NCBI RefSeq assembly: GCF_001662875.1
Contig: NZ_JPVZ01000003.1
Coordinates: 1 to 64,000 of the forward strand
Length of the DNA: 64,000 nt
Direction: 5' to 3'
Source: Thalassospira tepidiphila MCCC 1A03514
Lineage (GTDB): Bacteria; Pseudomonadota; Alphaproteobacteria; Rhodospirillales; Thalassospiraceae
Part shown: positions 45,713 through 53,777 of the stretch, piece by piece
Layout: each line of letters begins with the position of its first letter
Numbering within the stretch: position 1 is the stretch's first letter
Notes under the pieces: model-generated
Seen by the model: only the letters and a program-made list of their open reading frames with translations
What the model was told of the DNA's origin: nothing
Databases searched by the model: none
Program-made: the position numbers and the translations under genes

Positions 45713-46040
45713 CTACGGGGCTTCGGCAATTAAACACCACCCCAAAAAGCGCAGAGCCGCCATGAAAATGGCGGCTCCAATTTACGCTCTAGCCCGGTTT
45801 CGCCCCGCGGTGGTGAAATCGGACCGCGTCGCCGTGATTCCGGCGGCTATTTACGTCACCTACACTCTGTGTGGCGATAAGGAATGGATAGCGCAAAACG
45901 TCCTGAAAGTCAAGAAAACTGCGGGGTGGAGCAGTTTCAAGCTTTCCCGAAAAATGCCGATTTGATCACTGTTGCAGCGCGGGATGGGCAAGCTGCTGAT
46001 GCGGCTTTGAAATTTGCTTTTGATCCCGCTCTGCGAAGGA
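45713..46040. other. Intergenic region between convergent genes
   Basis: These 328 bases lie between the MFS gene (+) and cysQ (-). The only clear element is the hairpin at 45754-45777. A 67-codon frame begins inside that hairpin but has no ribosome site and no recognisable domain, so I do not call a gene. Confidence 0.5.
45754..45777. terminator. GAAA-capped hairpin after MFS gene
   Basis: A perfect 10-bp stem GAGCCGCCAT/ATGGCGGCTC closed by a GNRA-type GAAA tetraloop, 41 bases after the MFS stop. Only CCAATTT follows, so termination may be weak. Confidence 0.65.
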
Positions 46041-46856
46041 TCAGTTCTCGTATTTGACCGGCACGCTCGGGCTGCGCGCGATGAAGAACGGGTTGCGGAA
46101 ATCGGCCTTGCCATAAACGAATCCTGATCCGTCCATATTTTCAACCATACCGCCTGCCGCCGCCAGAACCGCATGACCGGCGCCGATGTCCCATTCCATG
46201 GTCGGGCCAAGGCGGGGATAAAGATCGGCTTCACCCGCCGCGACCAGACAAAGCTTGAGCGAGCTTCCCGCCGGGCGCAGTTCCTTGACCGCAAGATCGC
46301 CCAGAAAGGCCTTCATCGCCTCCGGATCGCCGTGCGAACGTGACCCGACAACGACAACGCCGTCTTCGGGCATCTCGCGCACAGAAATCGCGGTGATTTT
46401 GGGGGCAACGTCGCCTTCGATCAGTTTCGCACCATCCGGCCCGCCGTAATAAAGCTTGTCGATTGCCGGGGCATAAACCACGCCCAGAACCGGTTTTCCC
46501 TTGGCAATCAGGGCCACATTGACCGTGAACTCGCCATTGCGTTTGATGAATTCCTTGGTGCCATCCAGCGGATCCACCAGCCAGAAGAAATCGGTCTCCC
46601 CGTTCACATCGGGCACATCGCCCTTGGCGGCACTTTCCTCGGACACGATTTTGATATCGGGGGTAAGTGCGCGAAGCCCCGGCAGGATCACGGCCTCTGC
46701 CGCTTCGTCGGCCTCGGTCACCGGGCTGGCGTCATCCTTGGACCGGACTTCGAAATCGGTCTGATAGATTTCCATCATCGCCGCCCCGGCCTTGCGGGCA
46801 ATTTCAATCAGTCCGTTTTCAAGGGCATCGGCATTGGCGGGCAGGGCAACGGTCAT
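46041..46856 (-). CDS. cysQ: 3'(2'),5'-bisphosphate nucleotidase
   Basis: A 271-residue inositol-monophosphatase-fold enzyme that removes the 3' phosphate from PAP, a by-product of sulfate assimilation. Metal motifs: EADEAAEAVI, IVSEES, WLVDPLDGTKEFI, and the C-terminal MEWDIGAGHAVLAAAGG. I start at ATG 46856 (MTVALPANAD); an upstream in-frame ATG adds ten unconserved residues. Confidence 0.92.
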   Translation of the reverse strand: MTVALPANADALENGLIEIARKAGAAMMEIYQTDFEVRSKDDASPVTEADEAAEAVILPGLRALTPDIKIVSEESAAKGDVPDVNGETDFFWLVDPLDGTKEFIKRNGEFTVNVALIAKGKPVLGVVYAPAIDKLYYGGPDGAKLIEGDVAPKITAISVREMPEDGVVVVGSRSHGDPEAMKAFLGDLAVKELRPAGSSLKLCLVAAGEADLYPRLGPTMEWDIGAGHAVLAAAGGMVENMDGSGFVYGKADFRNPFFIARSPSVPVKYEN

Positions 46857-46952
46857 GGCAATCTCGTTTCTCGGGGTAAAAATCAACTATCCCACGGGAA
46901 TAGGGAATTTTGCCCGTAACGTCCAGTCCGGCCTTGTAACGCGTACCTGTTT

Positions 46953-47339
46953 TCAGCTTTGCGTGCCAAACCGTTCGTCCATGACGTCCTTAAGCGCTGC
47001 CATGATATCATCGCTCAGCTGGTCAAGGCTGACCACGATGGCTGGTTTGGCCGGGGTCGGGCAGATGCCGGCCATGACCTCTTCGGCGCGCCATTGCATC
47101 ATCACGCTTTCGGTCAGTTCAACCAGCGTGATCGCACTTGGGACATGGTCGCTCTGGATGCTGGCGGCAAAGCTTTTGGCTTCATCGCGGGTGGCAAAGA
47201 TCGGGCAGTATTTCTCACCGGTCGCGGTTGTTTGCAGCAACCAGCCATTATGATAAAGCGCCCAAACGCCTTCCCATTCGGCGACTTCGTGAATGAAGTC
47301 GGCGTAGCGCGTGTCAATCTGTGTGCTGCTTGCCATCAT
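46953..47339 (-). CDS. DUF2750 family protein
   Basis: A 128-residue protein with YADFIHEVAEWEGVWALYHNGW, a middle IFATRDEAKSFA, and LVELTESVMMQWRAEEVMAGICPTP, the arrangement of DUF2750 proteins. The function is unknown. AGGA lies just before ATG 47339; ATG 47336 is next to it. An open frame further upstream lacks a ribosome site. Confidence 0.8.
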   Translation of the reverse strand: MMASSTQIDTRYADFIHEVAEWEGVWALYHNGWLLQTTATGEKYCPIFATRDEAKSFAASIQSDHVPSAITLVELTESVMMQWRAEEVMAGICPTPAKPAIVVSLDQLSDDIMAALKDVMDERFGTQS

Positions 47340-47502
47340 CTTTAATCCTGTTGGTTCCAAAAGCCGTGCGGGCGGATATTCTTCGATAAAGCCCCACACG
47401 GGACAAACCGCTTTGCGCGCATATGTGGGGACGTGTGATCCATTGCAAGGCCTGCTTTACGTTTCAGGCGGGGCAGCGACCCTTCTTTTTATGATGTTAC
47501 GA

Positions 47503-48516
47503 TCAAGCCGATTGTCGCAGCTTGAAACGGTTGCGATAGCTTGCCGGCGGCGTTCCGGCGATATCGCGAAAGGCGATGCGAAATGTCTCAAGCGATTGAA
47601 ACCCGCATTGCTCGGCAATGTCGACCAGCGCAAGGTCGGTTTCCTCAAGCAGTTTCATCGACCTAATAATGCGTTCCCGGCGCAACCATTTTAGTGGCGA
47701 CAGGCCCGTACCATCGCGGAACCGGCGCAAGAAGGTGCGTTGGCTCAAACCCGATTGCCGTGAAAGGTCATTGATTTCAATCGGCTGATCAAGGTTTTCT
47801 CGCGCCCAATCCAAAACCGCCGCAATCGATTTGCCCGGGCGTTCCTGAATAGGGGCCTCGACATATTGCGCCTGTCCGCCATCGCGATGGGGCGGCATGA
47901 CAAGCCGTCTGGCTACGGTATTGGTCACCTGCGCGCCATGGTCGGACCGGATAACATGCAGGCAGGCATCAATCCCCGCACTGCTGCCCGCAGAGGTAAT
48001 GATGTTGTCGTGATCAACATAAAGCACATCATCGACAATTTCGGTTTCCGGGAACATCGCGCGGAATTTATCGATATAGCGCCAATGCGTCGTGGCCCGA
48101 CCATTTTGCAAGATCCCGGCATGGGCCAGAACAAACACCCCCGAACAGATCGTGACGATCCGGCATCCGCGCGCATGTGCCTTTAAAATGGCGTCGCGCA
48201 ATGCCGGTTCGGGCACGGCATCCGCCCCGCGCCAGCCCGGAATGATGATGGTGTCCGCATCCTCCAAAAGCTCCATCCCGGCATCAACCGCAACTGAAAA
48301 GCCCCCCATGGCGCGAATATGCGGATCAACCCCGGCAATGGAGCACCGATACCACGGGAAATCAAACTCCGGCCGCGGCAGGGAAAAGATCTCAAGCGCG
48401 ATGCCGAACTCAAATGTGCAAAGCCCGTCATAGGCCAGAACCACCACATGATGATTGGGCACATGATGATTGGGTTCGTGCGGCTGGGTACCGGCATGTT
48501 GGGGGCTTTGTAGCAT
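47503..48516 (-). CDS. GlxA-type AraC-family transcriptional regulator
   Basis: A 337-residue regulator with an N-terminal DJ-1/PfpI-like domain (VVVLAYDGLCTFEFGIALEIF, VTICSGVFVLAHAGIL with the elbow Cys) and a C-terminal double HTH of the AraC type (LSQRTFLRRFRDGTGLSPLKWLRRERI, then VDIAEQCGFQSLETFRIAFRDI). The sensing domain ligand is unknown. It is transcribed away from the rhodanese gene and probably controls it. Confidence 0.92.
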   Translation of the reverse strand: MLQSPQHAGTQPHEPNHHVPNHHVVVLAYDGLCTFEFGIALEIFSLPRPEFDFPWYRCSIAGVDPHIRAMGGFSVAVDAGMELLEDADTIIIPGWRGADAVPEPALRDAILKAHARGCRIVTICSGVFVLAHAGILQNGRATTHWRYIDKFRAMFPETEIVDDVLYVDHDNIITSAGSSAGIDACLHVIRSDHGAQVTNTVARRLVMPPHRDGGQAQYVEAPIQERPGKSIAAVLDWARENLDQPIEINDLSRQSGLSQRTFLRRFRDGTGLSPLKWLRRERIIRSMKLLEETDLALVDIAEQCGFQSLETFRIAFRDIAGTPPASYRNRFKLRQSA

Positions 48517-48564
48517 CCGTCGTCACTTTGGCGAAAAATTACTGAATAATGGCATTTTGGTCAC

Positions 48565-48592
48565 TTTTGCAAAATCGGGCAAGGCCTAATAT
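48565..48592 (+). promoter_or_regulatory. Candidate promoter and palindromes in the GlxA-rhodanese gap
   Basis: TTTTGC (48565-48570), 16 bases, TAATAT (48587-48592) could be a promoter for the rhodanese gene. The -35 overlaps a palindrome TTTTGCAAAA (48565-48574), and a second one, CATCAATTTGATG, lies at 48599-48611. Both are possible sites for the divergent regulator. Confidence 0.35.
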
Positions 48593-48622
48593 CGGCGTCA
48601 TCAATTTGATGGAGATCGAAAC

Positions 48623-49024
48623 ATGACCAGCTACATTAATGAAGTCCCGCCAGCCCCGTCCCACATTGCCCGTGCGCATTTCGACGCCTTGTTGGCGTTT
48701 GAAACCGATTGCTGGGATACCCATGCATCGCTTCAGGCCGGTGCGGATGATTTCATTCTTCTCGATGTGCGTTCGCCGGCCCTTTATGAAAGCGGCCATA
48801 TCGAAGGTGCCTTGAACCTGCCGCATGGCAAGATGACCGAACGCCGCATGGCAGAATACCCGACCGGCAAGACCTTTGTTGTCTATTGCGCAGGCCCGCA
48901 TTGCAACGGTGCTAACAAGGCGGCCTGTCGTCTTTCGGCGCTTGGCCTTCCGGTCAAACTGATGATTGGCGGCATCACCGGCTGGATCGACGAGGGCTTC
49001 AGCCTTGTGACTGGCAAGGATTGA
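48623..49024 (+). CDS. Rhodanese-like sulfurtransferase
   Basis: A 133-residue single-domain rhodanese. FILLDVRSPALYESGHIEGALNLPHG is the N-terminal signature and VYCAGPHCNGANKAAC is the active loop, with Cys89 the expected persulfide carrier and Cys94 close by. It probably moves sulfane sulfur in the cytosol. GGAGA precedes the ATG. It opens a short operon with the GNAT gene. Confidence 0.9.
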   Translation: MTSYINEVPPAPSHIARAHFDALLAFETDCWDTHASLQAGADDFILLDVRSPALYESGHIEGALNLPHGKMTERRMAEYPTGKTFVVYCAGPHCNGANKAACRLSALGLPVKLMIGGITGWIDEGFSLVTGKD

Positions 49025-49097
49025 TAATGATGCCCCGCCGGTGATCCCATCCGGCGGGGTATTTCCATTTTGCCGAAGTACGAAAAGGTAAAGCCAC

Positions 49098-49601
49098 GTG
49101 CCACACGACACTGTCATAAGGCCGGTTCAGCCCGGCGATCTTGATGCGCTGATCAATCTGATCGCCGATCATGCGGCCTATGAACGCGCAACCGTTGACC
49201 GTGCTCACCTGCGTTCCGCATTGCCACAGCATATCTTTGGCGATGCTGCGCGGGCCCTCATCCTTGTTGCCGATCGGGCGGGCGATATGATCGGCTATCT
49301 GTCCGCCGCGCGCGAGTTCTCGACATGGAACGCCGCGGACTATCTGCATATGGATTGTTTGTATCTGGCGCCATCGTGCCGCGGGGACGGGATCGGGGGC
49401 CTGCTGATGAAGGCTGCTGCACGCTATGCTAAGGATCATGACCTTGGCTGGATGGAATGGCAAACACCGGATTGGAACACGGGGGCCATCCGGTTTTATG
49501 AACGCCTTGGGGCGGTGGCGAAATCAAAATTCCGCTTTTCCGTGGCGGTCAAAGACCTCTCAGCGGGCGAACCAGAACCCGCTTGCCTGGATATCGCGTG
49601 A
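49098..49601 (+). CDS. GNAT-family N-acetyltransferase
   Basis: A 167-residue acetyltransferase starting at GTG (PHDTVIRPVQPGDLDALINLI). The acetyl-CoA loop region is MDCLYLAPSCRGDGIGGLLMKAAA, and the C-terminal NTGAIRFYERLGA is typical. The substrate is unknown; the pattern resembles diamine or amino-acid-like acetyltransferases. Its last 42 bases overlap the end of the convergent MEMO1-AMMECR1 gene. Confidence 0.87.
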   Translation: MPHDTVIRPVQPGDLDALINLIADHAAYERATVDRAHLRSALPQHIFGDAARALILVADRAGDMIGYLSAAREFSTWNAADYLHMDCLYLAPSCRGDGIGGLLMKAAARYAKDHDLGWMEWQTPDWNTGAIRFYERLGAVAKSKFRFSVAVKDLSAGEPEPACLDIA

Positions 49602-51023
49602 CGATATCCCGCGCGTCACAAACCGCTCGGCCCGCATGTTGGGCGACCAGTGATCCATCGGAAGTCCCGCCTTGCGCTTAAGCTGTGCCAGAAAGTCCTT
49701 CGGATCGGGCAACTGATCCCAAACCTGCGGCAGGAACAAGCCCCGCCGGTTGCCATCCGATAAAATAATCCCGTCCTCGAACGGTGTCAGTTTGCTGATC
49801 AAATCGGCCTCGCCGTCAAACGGGAACGGCGCCGGTGGCGACAGGATAGAAATCGAAAGCTCCAGATCATCATTGATCTCATCGCGGCCGAGCCCGGCAA
49901 AGCGCGGATCCCGAAACGCTGCCTTGAACGCATTTTCGCACAGATCGGTGGCAAGCGGTGCATGGGCCATGATCGACCCGATGCAGCCCCGCAACTGTCC
50001 GGCTTTCTTAAGCGTTACAAAGCACGCGCCGGGTGTCGCAAGCGCCGGGTCAAACTGACTTGGTGAAACCTGCAACGGTGCCCCGGTCTCGACCCCATGC
50101 AGGATCGATTGCCGACAAAGGCCCAGCATCTCTGCCCCATGCGTCTTGATCAGATGTTCGGTCGCCTTGGTAAAGTCATCCACGCCGTTATCCTGCATAT
50201 TCGCGGCCTTCGCATCATAAACCGTCCAGGCGCCATAGCCGACCACACGCGATTTATCGCCCGTCACATCGCCGGAATTGCGCATGCCAAGGGTCTTGAT
50301 CTTCATACCGCGATTGCGTGCGGCCATCAGCATCCCGGCCACTGGCAACGCGCCACAGGCATCGCTGGTATCAATGTTCTCGGCATCGAAATTCTCGATC
50401 ATGGCGCGTGTGCGGTTATCCATGCGTTGGGCGGTGTCATAATCATGGAAATGCGACAGATCCGATGAAATCACGATCAGGGTTTCCGGCCCGCCCCAAA
50501 GCTTCTCGATCACCTCATGCACCTGACGCGGGCTGCATCGGCTGACCAGAAGCGGCACAATGCCGATGTCAGCATCCTCGCCAAACAGGCGCTGGATAAA
50601 CGGCAATTCGATCTCAAGCCCGTGCTCAAGCGTGTGCGCCTCATCGAGCATCTGAACATGCGGCAACGCCAATGCCTTTTGCAGCGCCGGAAGGTCACAG
50701 CGCATAGTACCAAATGGCGTCGCAAACTGATCAGCACGCGCCAGCGCGATCCCCTGAAACGCCATGCGATGCGCCGGGCCAATGATCACAATGCGTTTGA
50801 TGGTATCCTTCAGCGCCCGAACGGTGGCAAAGCCAAGTGCGGCAATCGCACCCGAAAACATCAATCCCGCGTGCGGCACAATGATCGCCTTGGGCGGCGC
50901 ATCCCCCGACACGGCATCCGAATGCAAGGCCGCATCCATCAACCCGTCAATCTCGCTACGCAAGATGTCGGCATCGGCCGGATAAAACGTCCCGGCAACA
51001 GCAGGCGGGCGGATGATGGTCAT
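49560..51023 (-). CDS. AmmeMemoRadiSam protein: MEMO1-AMMECR1 fusion
   Basis: A 487-residue fusion. Residues 1-270 form a MEMO1 (AmmeMemoRadiSam protein B) domain with the metal-type residues His51 (VPHAGLMFSG), His85 (GPAHRM) and Cys223 (DACGALP). Residues about 285-487 form an AMMECR1 (protein A) domain with LRGCIG at 343-348. The partner radical SAM enzyme is the next recognisable gene, divergent. The biochemical role of the system is unsettled. Its ATG overlaps the stop of the upstream low-GC gene (ATGA). Confidence 0.93.
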   Translation of the reverse strand: MTIIRPPAVAGTFYPADADILRSEIDGLMDAALHSDAVSGDAPPKAIIVPHAGLMFSGAIAALGFATVRALKDTIKRIVIIGPAHRMAFQGIALARADQFATPFGTMRCDLPALQKALALPHVQMLDEAHTLEHGLEIELPFIQRLFGEDADIGIVPLLVSRCSPRQVHEVIEKLWGGPETLIVISSDLSHFHDYDTAQRMDNRTRAMIENFDAENIDTSDACGALPVAGMLMAARNRGMKIKTLGMRNSGDVTGDKSRVVGYGAWTVYDAKAANMQDNGVDDFTKATEHLIKTHGAEMLGLCRQSILHGVETGAPLQVSPSQFDPALATPGACFVTLKKAGQLRGCIGSIMAHAPLATDLCENAFKAAFRDPRFAGLGRDEINDDLELSISILSPPAPFPFDGEADLISKLTPFEDGIILSDGNRRGLFLPQVWDQLPDPKDFLAQLKRKAGLPMDHWSPNMRAERFVTRGISSRDIQASGFWFAR

Positions 51024-51526
51024 AGCCTTCCTTTGACGTACTTAAAAACCTTTTGAAGCAATGTTTCCGAGGTATGTCGAACACGCGGATTCAAGTTGGT
51101 CCAATCGTACCACGTATAGTGATACTCACCCTGATGGACGTGGAACTTATTGCCGCAGCTTGTACATTCGCATTTATAGTCCGCGGTCCAATTTAGGGCG
51201 TCTTCTAGTTTATCAGTGATAACAACAAAGCCTTTGTCAGCTTCTTTATTCGGGTTGAAAAACATGTTGTTAGGATAAAGTTCGCATTGGCAACCGGCAG
51301 CTTCTTTGATGAATCTTAATTTCTCCAGCGCGAAATTCAGGTGGTAAGAATTGGATAACAAACCAGGGCCACCATCTTTGAAAACGTGTTTTGTCTCTTT
51401 TCTTATCTTTTTCAAGTGTTCTGAAATTTTACGGAGCTCATCTTCGTCACGTAACTCCCTAATCGCGTTACTGGCCAACCAAACTTTTTTCGGGTCGCCG
51501 GAAAGGAAACTTCCTAAAATATCCAA
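51020..51526 (-). CDS. Unknown low-GC protein with Cys/His cluster
   Basis: A 168-residue protein I do not recognise. The N-terminal half is helical and charged (DEDELRKISEHLKKIRKET). The C-terminal half holds Cys79, Cys81 and a cluster Cys119, Cys121, Cys124, His129, His131 that could form a zinc site. It is clearly AT-richer than its neighbours. The only in-frame start is TTG 51526, with no good ribosome site and a stop shortly upstream, so the gene may be truncated at its 5' end. It overlaps the MEMO1 gene by four bases. Confidence 0.65.
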   Translation of the reverse strand: MDILGSFLSGDPKKVWLASNAIRELRDEDELRKISEHLKKIRKETKHVFKDGGPGLLSNSYHLNFALEKLRFIKEAAGCQCELYPNNMFFNPNKEADKGFVVITDKLEDALNWTADYKCECTSCGNKFHVHQGEYHYTWYDWTNLNPRVRHTSETLLQKVFKYVKGRL

Positions 51527-51572
51527 TGTTTTGGTCCGAAGTTATATGGTCATCGCATCAGGAGCTTTCTCT

Positions 51573-51594
51573 GCTATCTTTTGAAAAAGATAGC
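51573..51594. repeat. Inverted repeat between divergent genes
   Basis: GCTATCTTT-TGAA-AAAGATAGC, a perfect 9-bp inverted repeat in the AT-rich gap between the low-GC gene and the radical SAM gene. It may be an operator or a hairpin in the leader of the radical SAM mRNA. Confidence 0.5.
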
Positions 51595-51643
51595 GATCAG
51601 GACTAGATTTTCAAAGAGGAAGCTTTGCATTTGGAAAACGCCG

Positions 51644-52741
51644 ATGACTGATCGTGCATCCCTGACCGACACCGTCCCCGGACGTTACTGGCACCATCTC
51701 GATGATGGCCGTATTCAGTGCGATGTCTGCCCGCGCTTTTGCAAGCTCAACGACGGGCAGCGGGGCTTGTGTTTTGTGCGCGCCCGCCAAGGCGATCAGA
51801 TGGTGCTGACCACATGGGGCCGATCCTCGGGCTTTTGCATTGATCCGATCGAGAAAAAGCCGCTCAATCATTTTCTGCCTGGCACCCCGATCCTGTCGTT
51901 CGGCACGGCGGGCTGTAATCTGACCTGCAAGTTCTGCCAGAATTACGAAATATCGAAGGCACGCGAGATGGATAAGCTTTCCTCGCTCGCCACACCCGAA
52001 ATGATCGCCAAGACCGCCAAGGCGCATGGCTGCTCGGCAGTGGCGTTTACCTATAATGATCCGGTGATCTTTCTGGAATATGCTGTGGATGTCGCCATTG
52101 CCTGCCGGGAAATGGGCCTACGCACCGTCGCGGTCACGGCGGGTTATATCGGCGATAAGGCCCGCGCGGAATTCTTCCGCCACATGGATGCCGCCAATGT
52201 CGATCTGAAGGGTTTTACGGATCGCTTTTATCACCAGCTATGCTCGGCCCATCTGGATGACGTTCTGGAAACGCTTAAATATCTGCGCCATGAAACCGGG
52301 GTCTGGATGGAGCTGACCAATCTTGTGATCCCCGGCGAAAATGATGGTGACGCCGAGTTCCATGAAATGACCCAGTGGGTCCATAATGAACTCGGCCCCG
52401 ATGTGCCGATGCATTTTTCGGCCTTTCATCCCGACTGGAAAATGATGGATACCCCACGCACCCCGCCCGAAACCTTGGTGCGTGCGCGCAAGATCGCCAT
52501 GGATAACGGCATGCGTTATGCCTATGTCGGCAATGTTCATGACAAAACCCACAGCAGCACCTTTTGCCACGGTTGCGGTGATATCCTGATTGGCCGTGAC
52601 TGGTATCAGTTGTCTGACTGGAACCTTGATGCCCATGGCGCGTGCAGAAGCTGTGGTACACATTGTGCCGGTGTGTTTCAGGCCAAACCCGGGACATGGG
52701 GCCCGAAACGCCAGCCGGTCCGCTTGATGGCCAGCAACTAA
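51644..52741 (+). CDS. amrS: AmmeMemoRadiSam system radical SAM enzyme
   Basis: A 365-residue radical SAM protein. The [4Fe-4S] motif is Cys91, Cys95, Cys98 (CNLTCKFC). An N-terminal Cys set (Cys26, 29, 33, 43: CDVCPRFC...C) and a C-terminal CHGCG...CRSCGTHC give it further metal sites, as in the PflA-related AmmeMemoRadiSam family. I start at ATG 51644 (MTDRASLTD). It acts with the divergent MEMO1-AMMECR1 protein; the reaction is unknown. Confidence 0.92.
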   Translation: MTDRASLTDTVPGRYWHHLDDGRIQCDVCPRFCKLNDGQRGLCFVRARQGDQMVLTTWGRSSGFCIDPIEKKPLNHFLPGTPILSFGTAGCNLTCKFCQNYEISKAREMDKLSSLATPEMIAKTAKAHGCSAVAFTYNDPVIFLEYAVDVAIACREMGLRTVAVTAGYIGDKARAEFFRHMDAANVDLKGFTDRFYHQLCSAHLDDVLETLKYLRHETGVWMELTNLVIPGENDGDAEFHEMTQWVHNELGPDVPMHFSAFHPDWKMMDTPRTPPETLVRARKIAMDNGMRYAYVGNVHDKTHSSTFCHGCGDILIGRDWYQLSDWNLDAHGACRSCGTHCAGVFQAKPGTWGPKRQPVRLMASN

Positions 52742-52790
52742 GCAGTCAGAACCAATAAGACTTCAGCCATAATTCCACAGGGAGAACGTC

Positions 52791-53189
52791 ATGGAAATCA
52801 AACGCGCCGGATCGCAGGCCTCAACCGTCGGATCCCCGGAATATTTCACCGGACAGGTCCGGATTGAGCCGATCATCAGTGCCGTTGATCCCGCCCGTGT
52901 GGCCGCCGCCAACGTGACGTTTGAGCCCGGTGCACGCACCACATGGCACACCCATCCGCTGGGCCAGACCATCATCGTGACCGCCGGTTTTGGTCGTGCG
53001 CAGCGCGAAGGCGGCCCGATCGAGGAAATCCGTCCCGGCGATATCGTCTGGTTTGAGCCGGGCGAAAAACACTGGCACGGGGCCGGTCCCGAAACCGCCA
53101 TGACCCATATCGCCATTCAGGAAAAGCTCAATGGCTCCCCGGTCGATTGGCTGGAACCCGTGACGGATGCGGATTATCTCGGCCAATAA
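52791..53189 (+). CDS. Small cupin protein
   Basis: A 132-residue single cupin with motif 1 [17 protein letters not shown] (His ligands) and motif 2 [20 protein letters not shown]. It matches the carboxymuconolactone/(R)-mandelonitrile-lyase-like cupins, many of which are of unknown function. A GGGAG site lies just before the ATG. It is 49 bases after the radical SAM gene and could be co-transcribed. Confidence 0.87.
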   Translation: MEIKRAGSQASTVGSPEYFTGQVRIEPIISAVDPARVAAANVTFEPGARTTWHTHPLGQTIIVTAGFGRAQREGGPIEEIRPGDIVWFEPGEKHWHGAGPETAMTHIAIQEKLNGSPVDWLEPVTDADYLGQ

Positions 53190-53292
53190 GTATGCGGGGT
53201 GATCGTTTTTGCCGGCATTTTTTACTGGCACTGGGGCGTCACATCGCTAAATTGCCGCACAGTTTGACGCGGTTGGAAAGAAAGCACACGCA

Positions 53293-53766
53293 GTGGCCGG
53301 GATGAAAATTCGCAAAGCCCGTTTGGGCGATGTTGGGGCAATTTTTGCCATCCGAAGCCGTGTGCGTGAAAACCACCTTTCCGCGTCTGAGTTGGCCGAA
53401 CGCGGCATCACCAAGGCCGCCTTTGGCAAATGGCTGGAACAGGGATACGGCATCTGGCTTGCCGATCTTGATGGCTCTGCCGCAGGCTTCGCCATTGCCA
53501 TCCCCAAAGAAGCAACGCTTTGGGCGCTGTTTGTCGATCCGGAATTCGAAGGCCGCGGGGTCGGGGCGGCATTGCTGCGCACCGCCGAAGACTGGCTGTT
53601 TGCCAAGGGATGTAATGACATCTCGCTGACCACCGGGGCCAATCCCGAAAACCGCGCGCACGGCTTTTATGAAAGCCACGGCTGGCATTCCACGGGTGAT
53701 GTCGAAAACGACGAAGTCGAATACATCAAATCCAACCCGTCGCTTTCGCTGTTTGATTTTGGCTAG
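53293..53766 (+). CDS. GNAT-family N-acetyltransferase
   Basis: A 157-residue acetyltransferase: KIRKARLGDVGAIFAIRSRVREN at the start, LWALFVDPEFEGRGVGAALLRTAEDWL as the acetyl-CoA loop, and RAHGFYESHGWHSTGD near the end. The substrate is unknown. GTG 53293 and ATG 53302 are both possible starts. It is convergent with the NnrS gene. Confidence 0.86.
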   Translation: MAGMKIRKARLGDVGAIFAIRSRVRENHLSASELAERGITKAAFGKWLEQGYGIWLADLDGSAAGFAIAIPKEATLWALFVDPEFEGRGVGAALLRTAEDWLFAKGCNDISLTTGANPENRAHGFYESHGWHSTGDVENDEVEYIKSNPSLSLFDFG

Positions 53767-53777
53767 GTCGCCTTGCT

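Noticed and set aside
45762-45965. A 67-codon frame between the MFS gene and cysQ
   Set aside because: Its start codon lies within a perfect hairpin stem, there is no ribosome site, and the sequence matches nothing I know.
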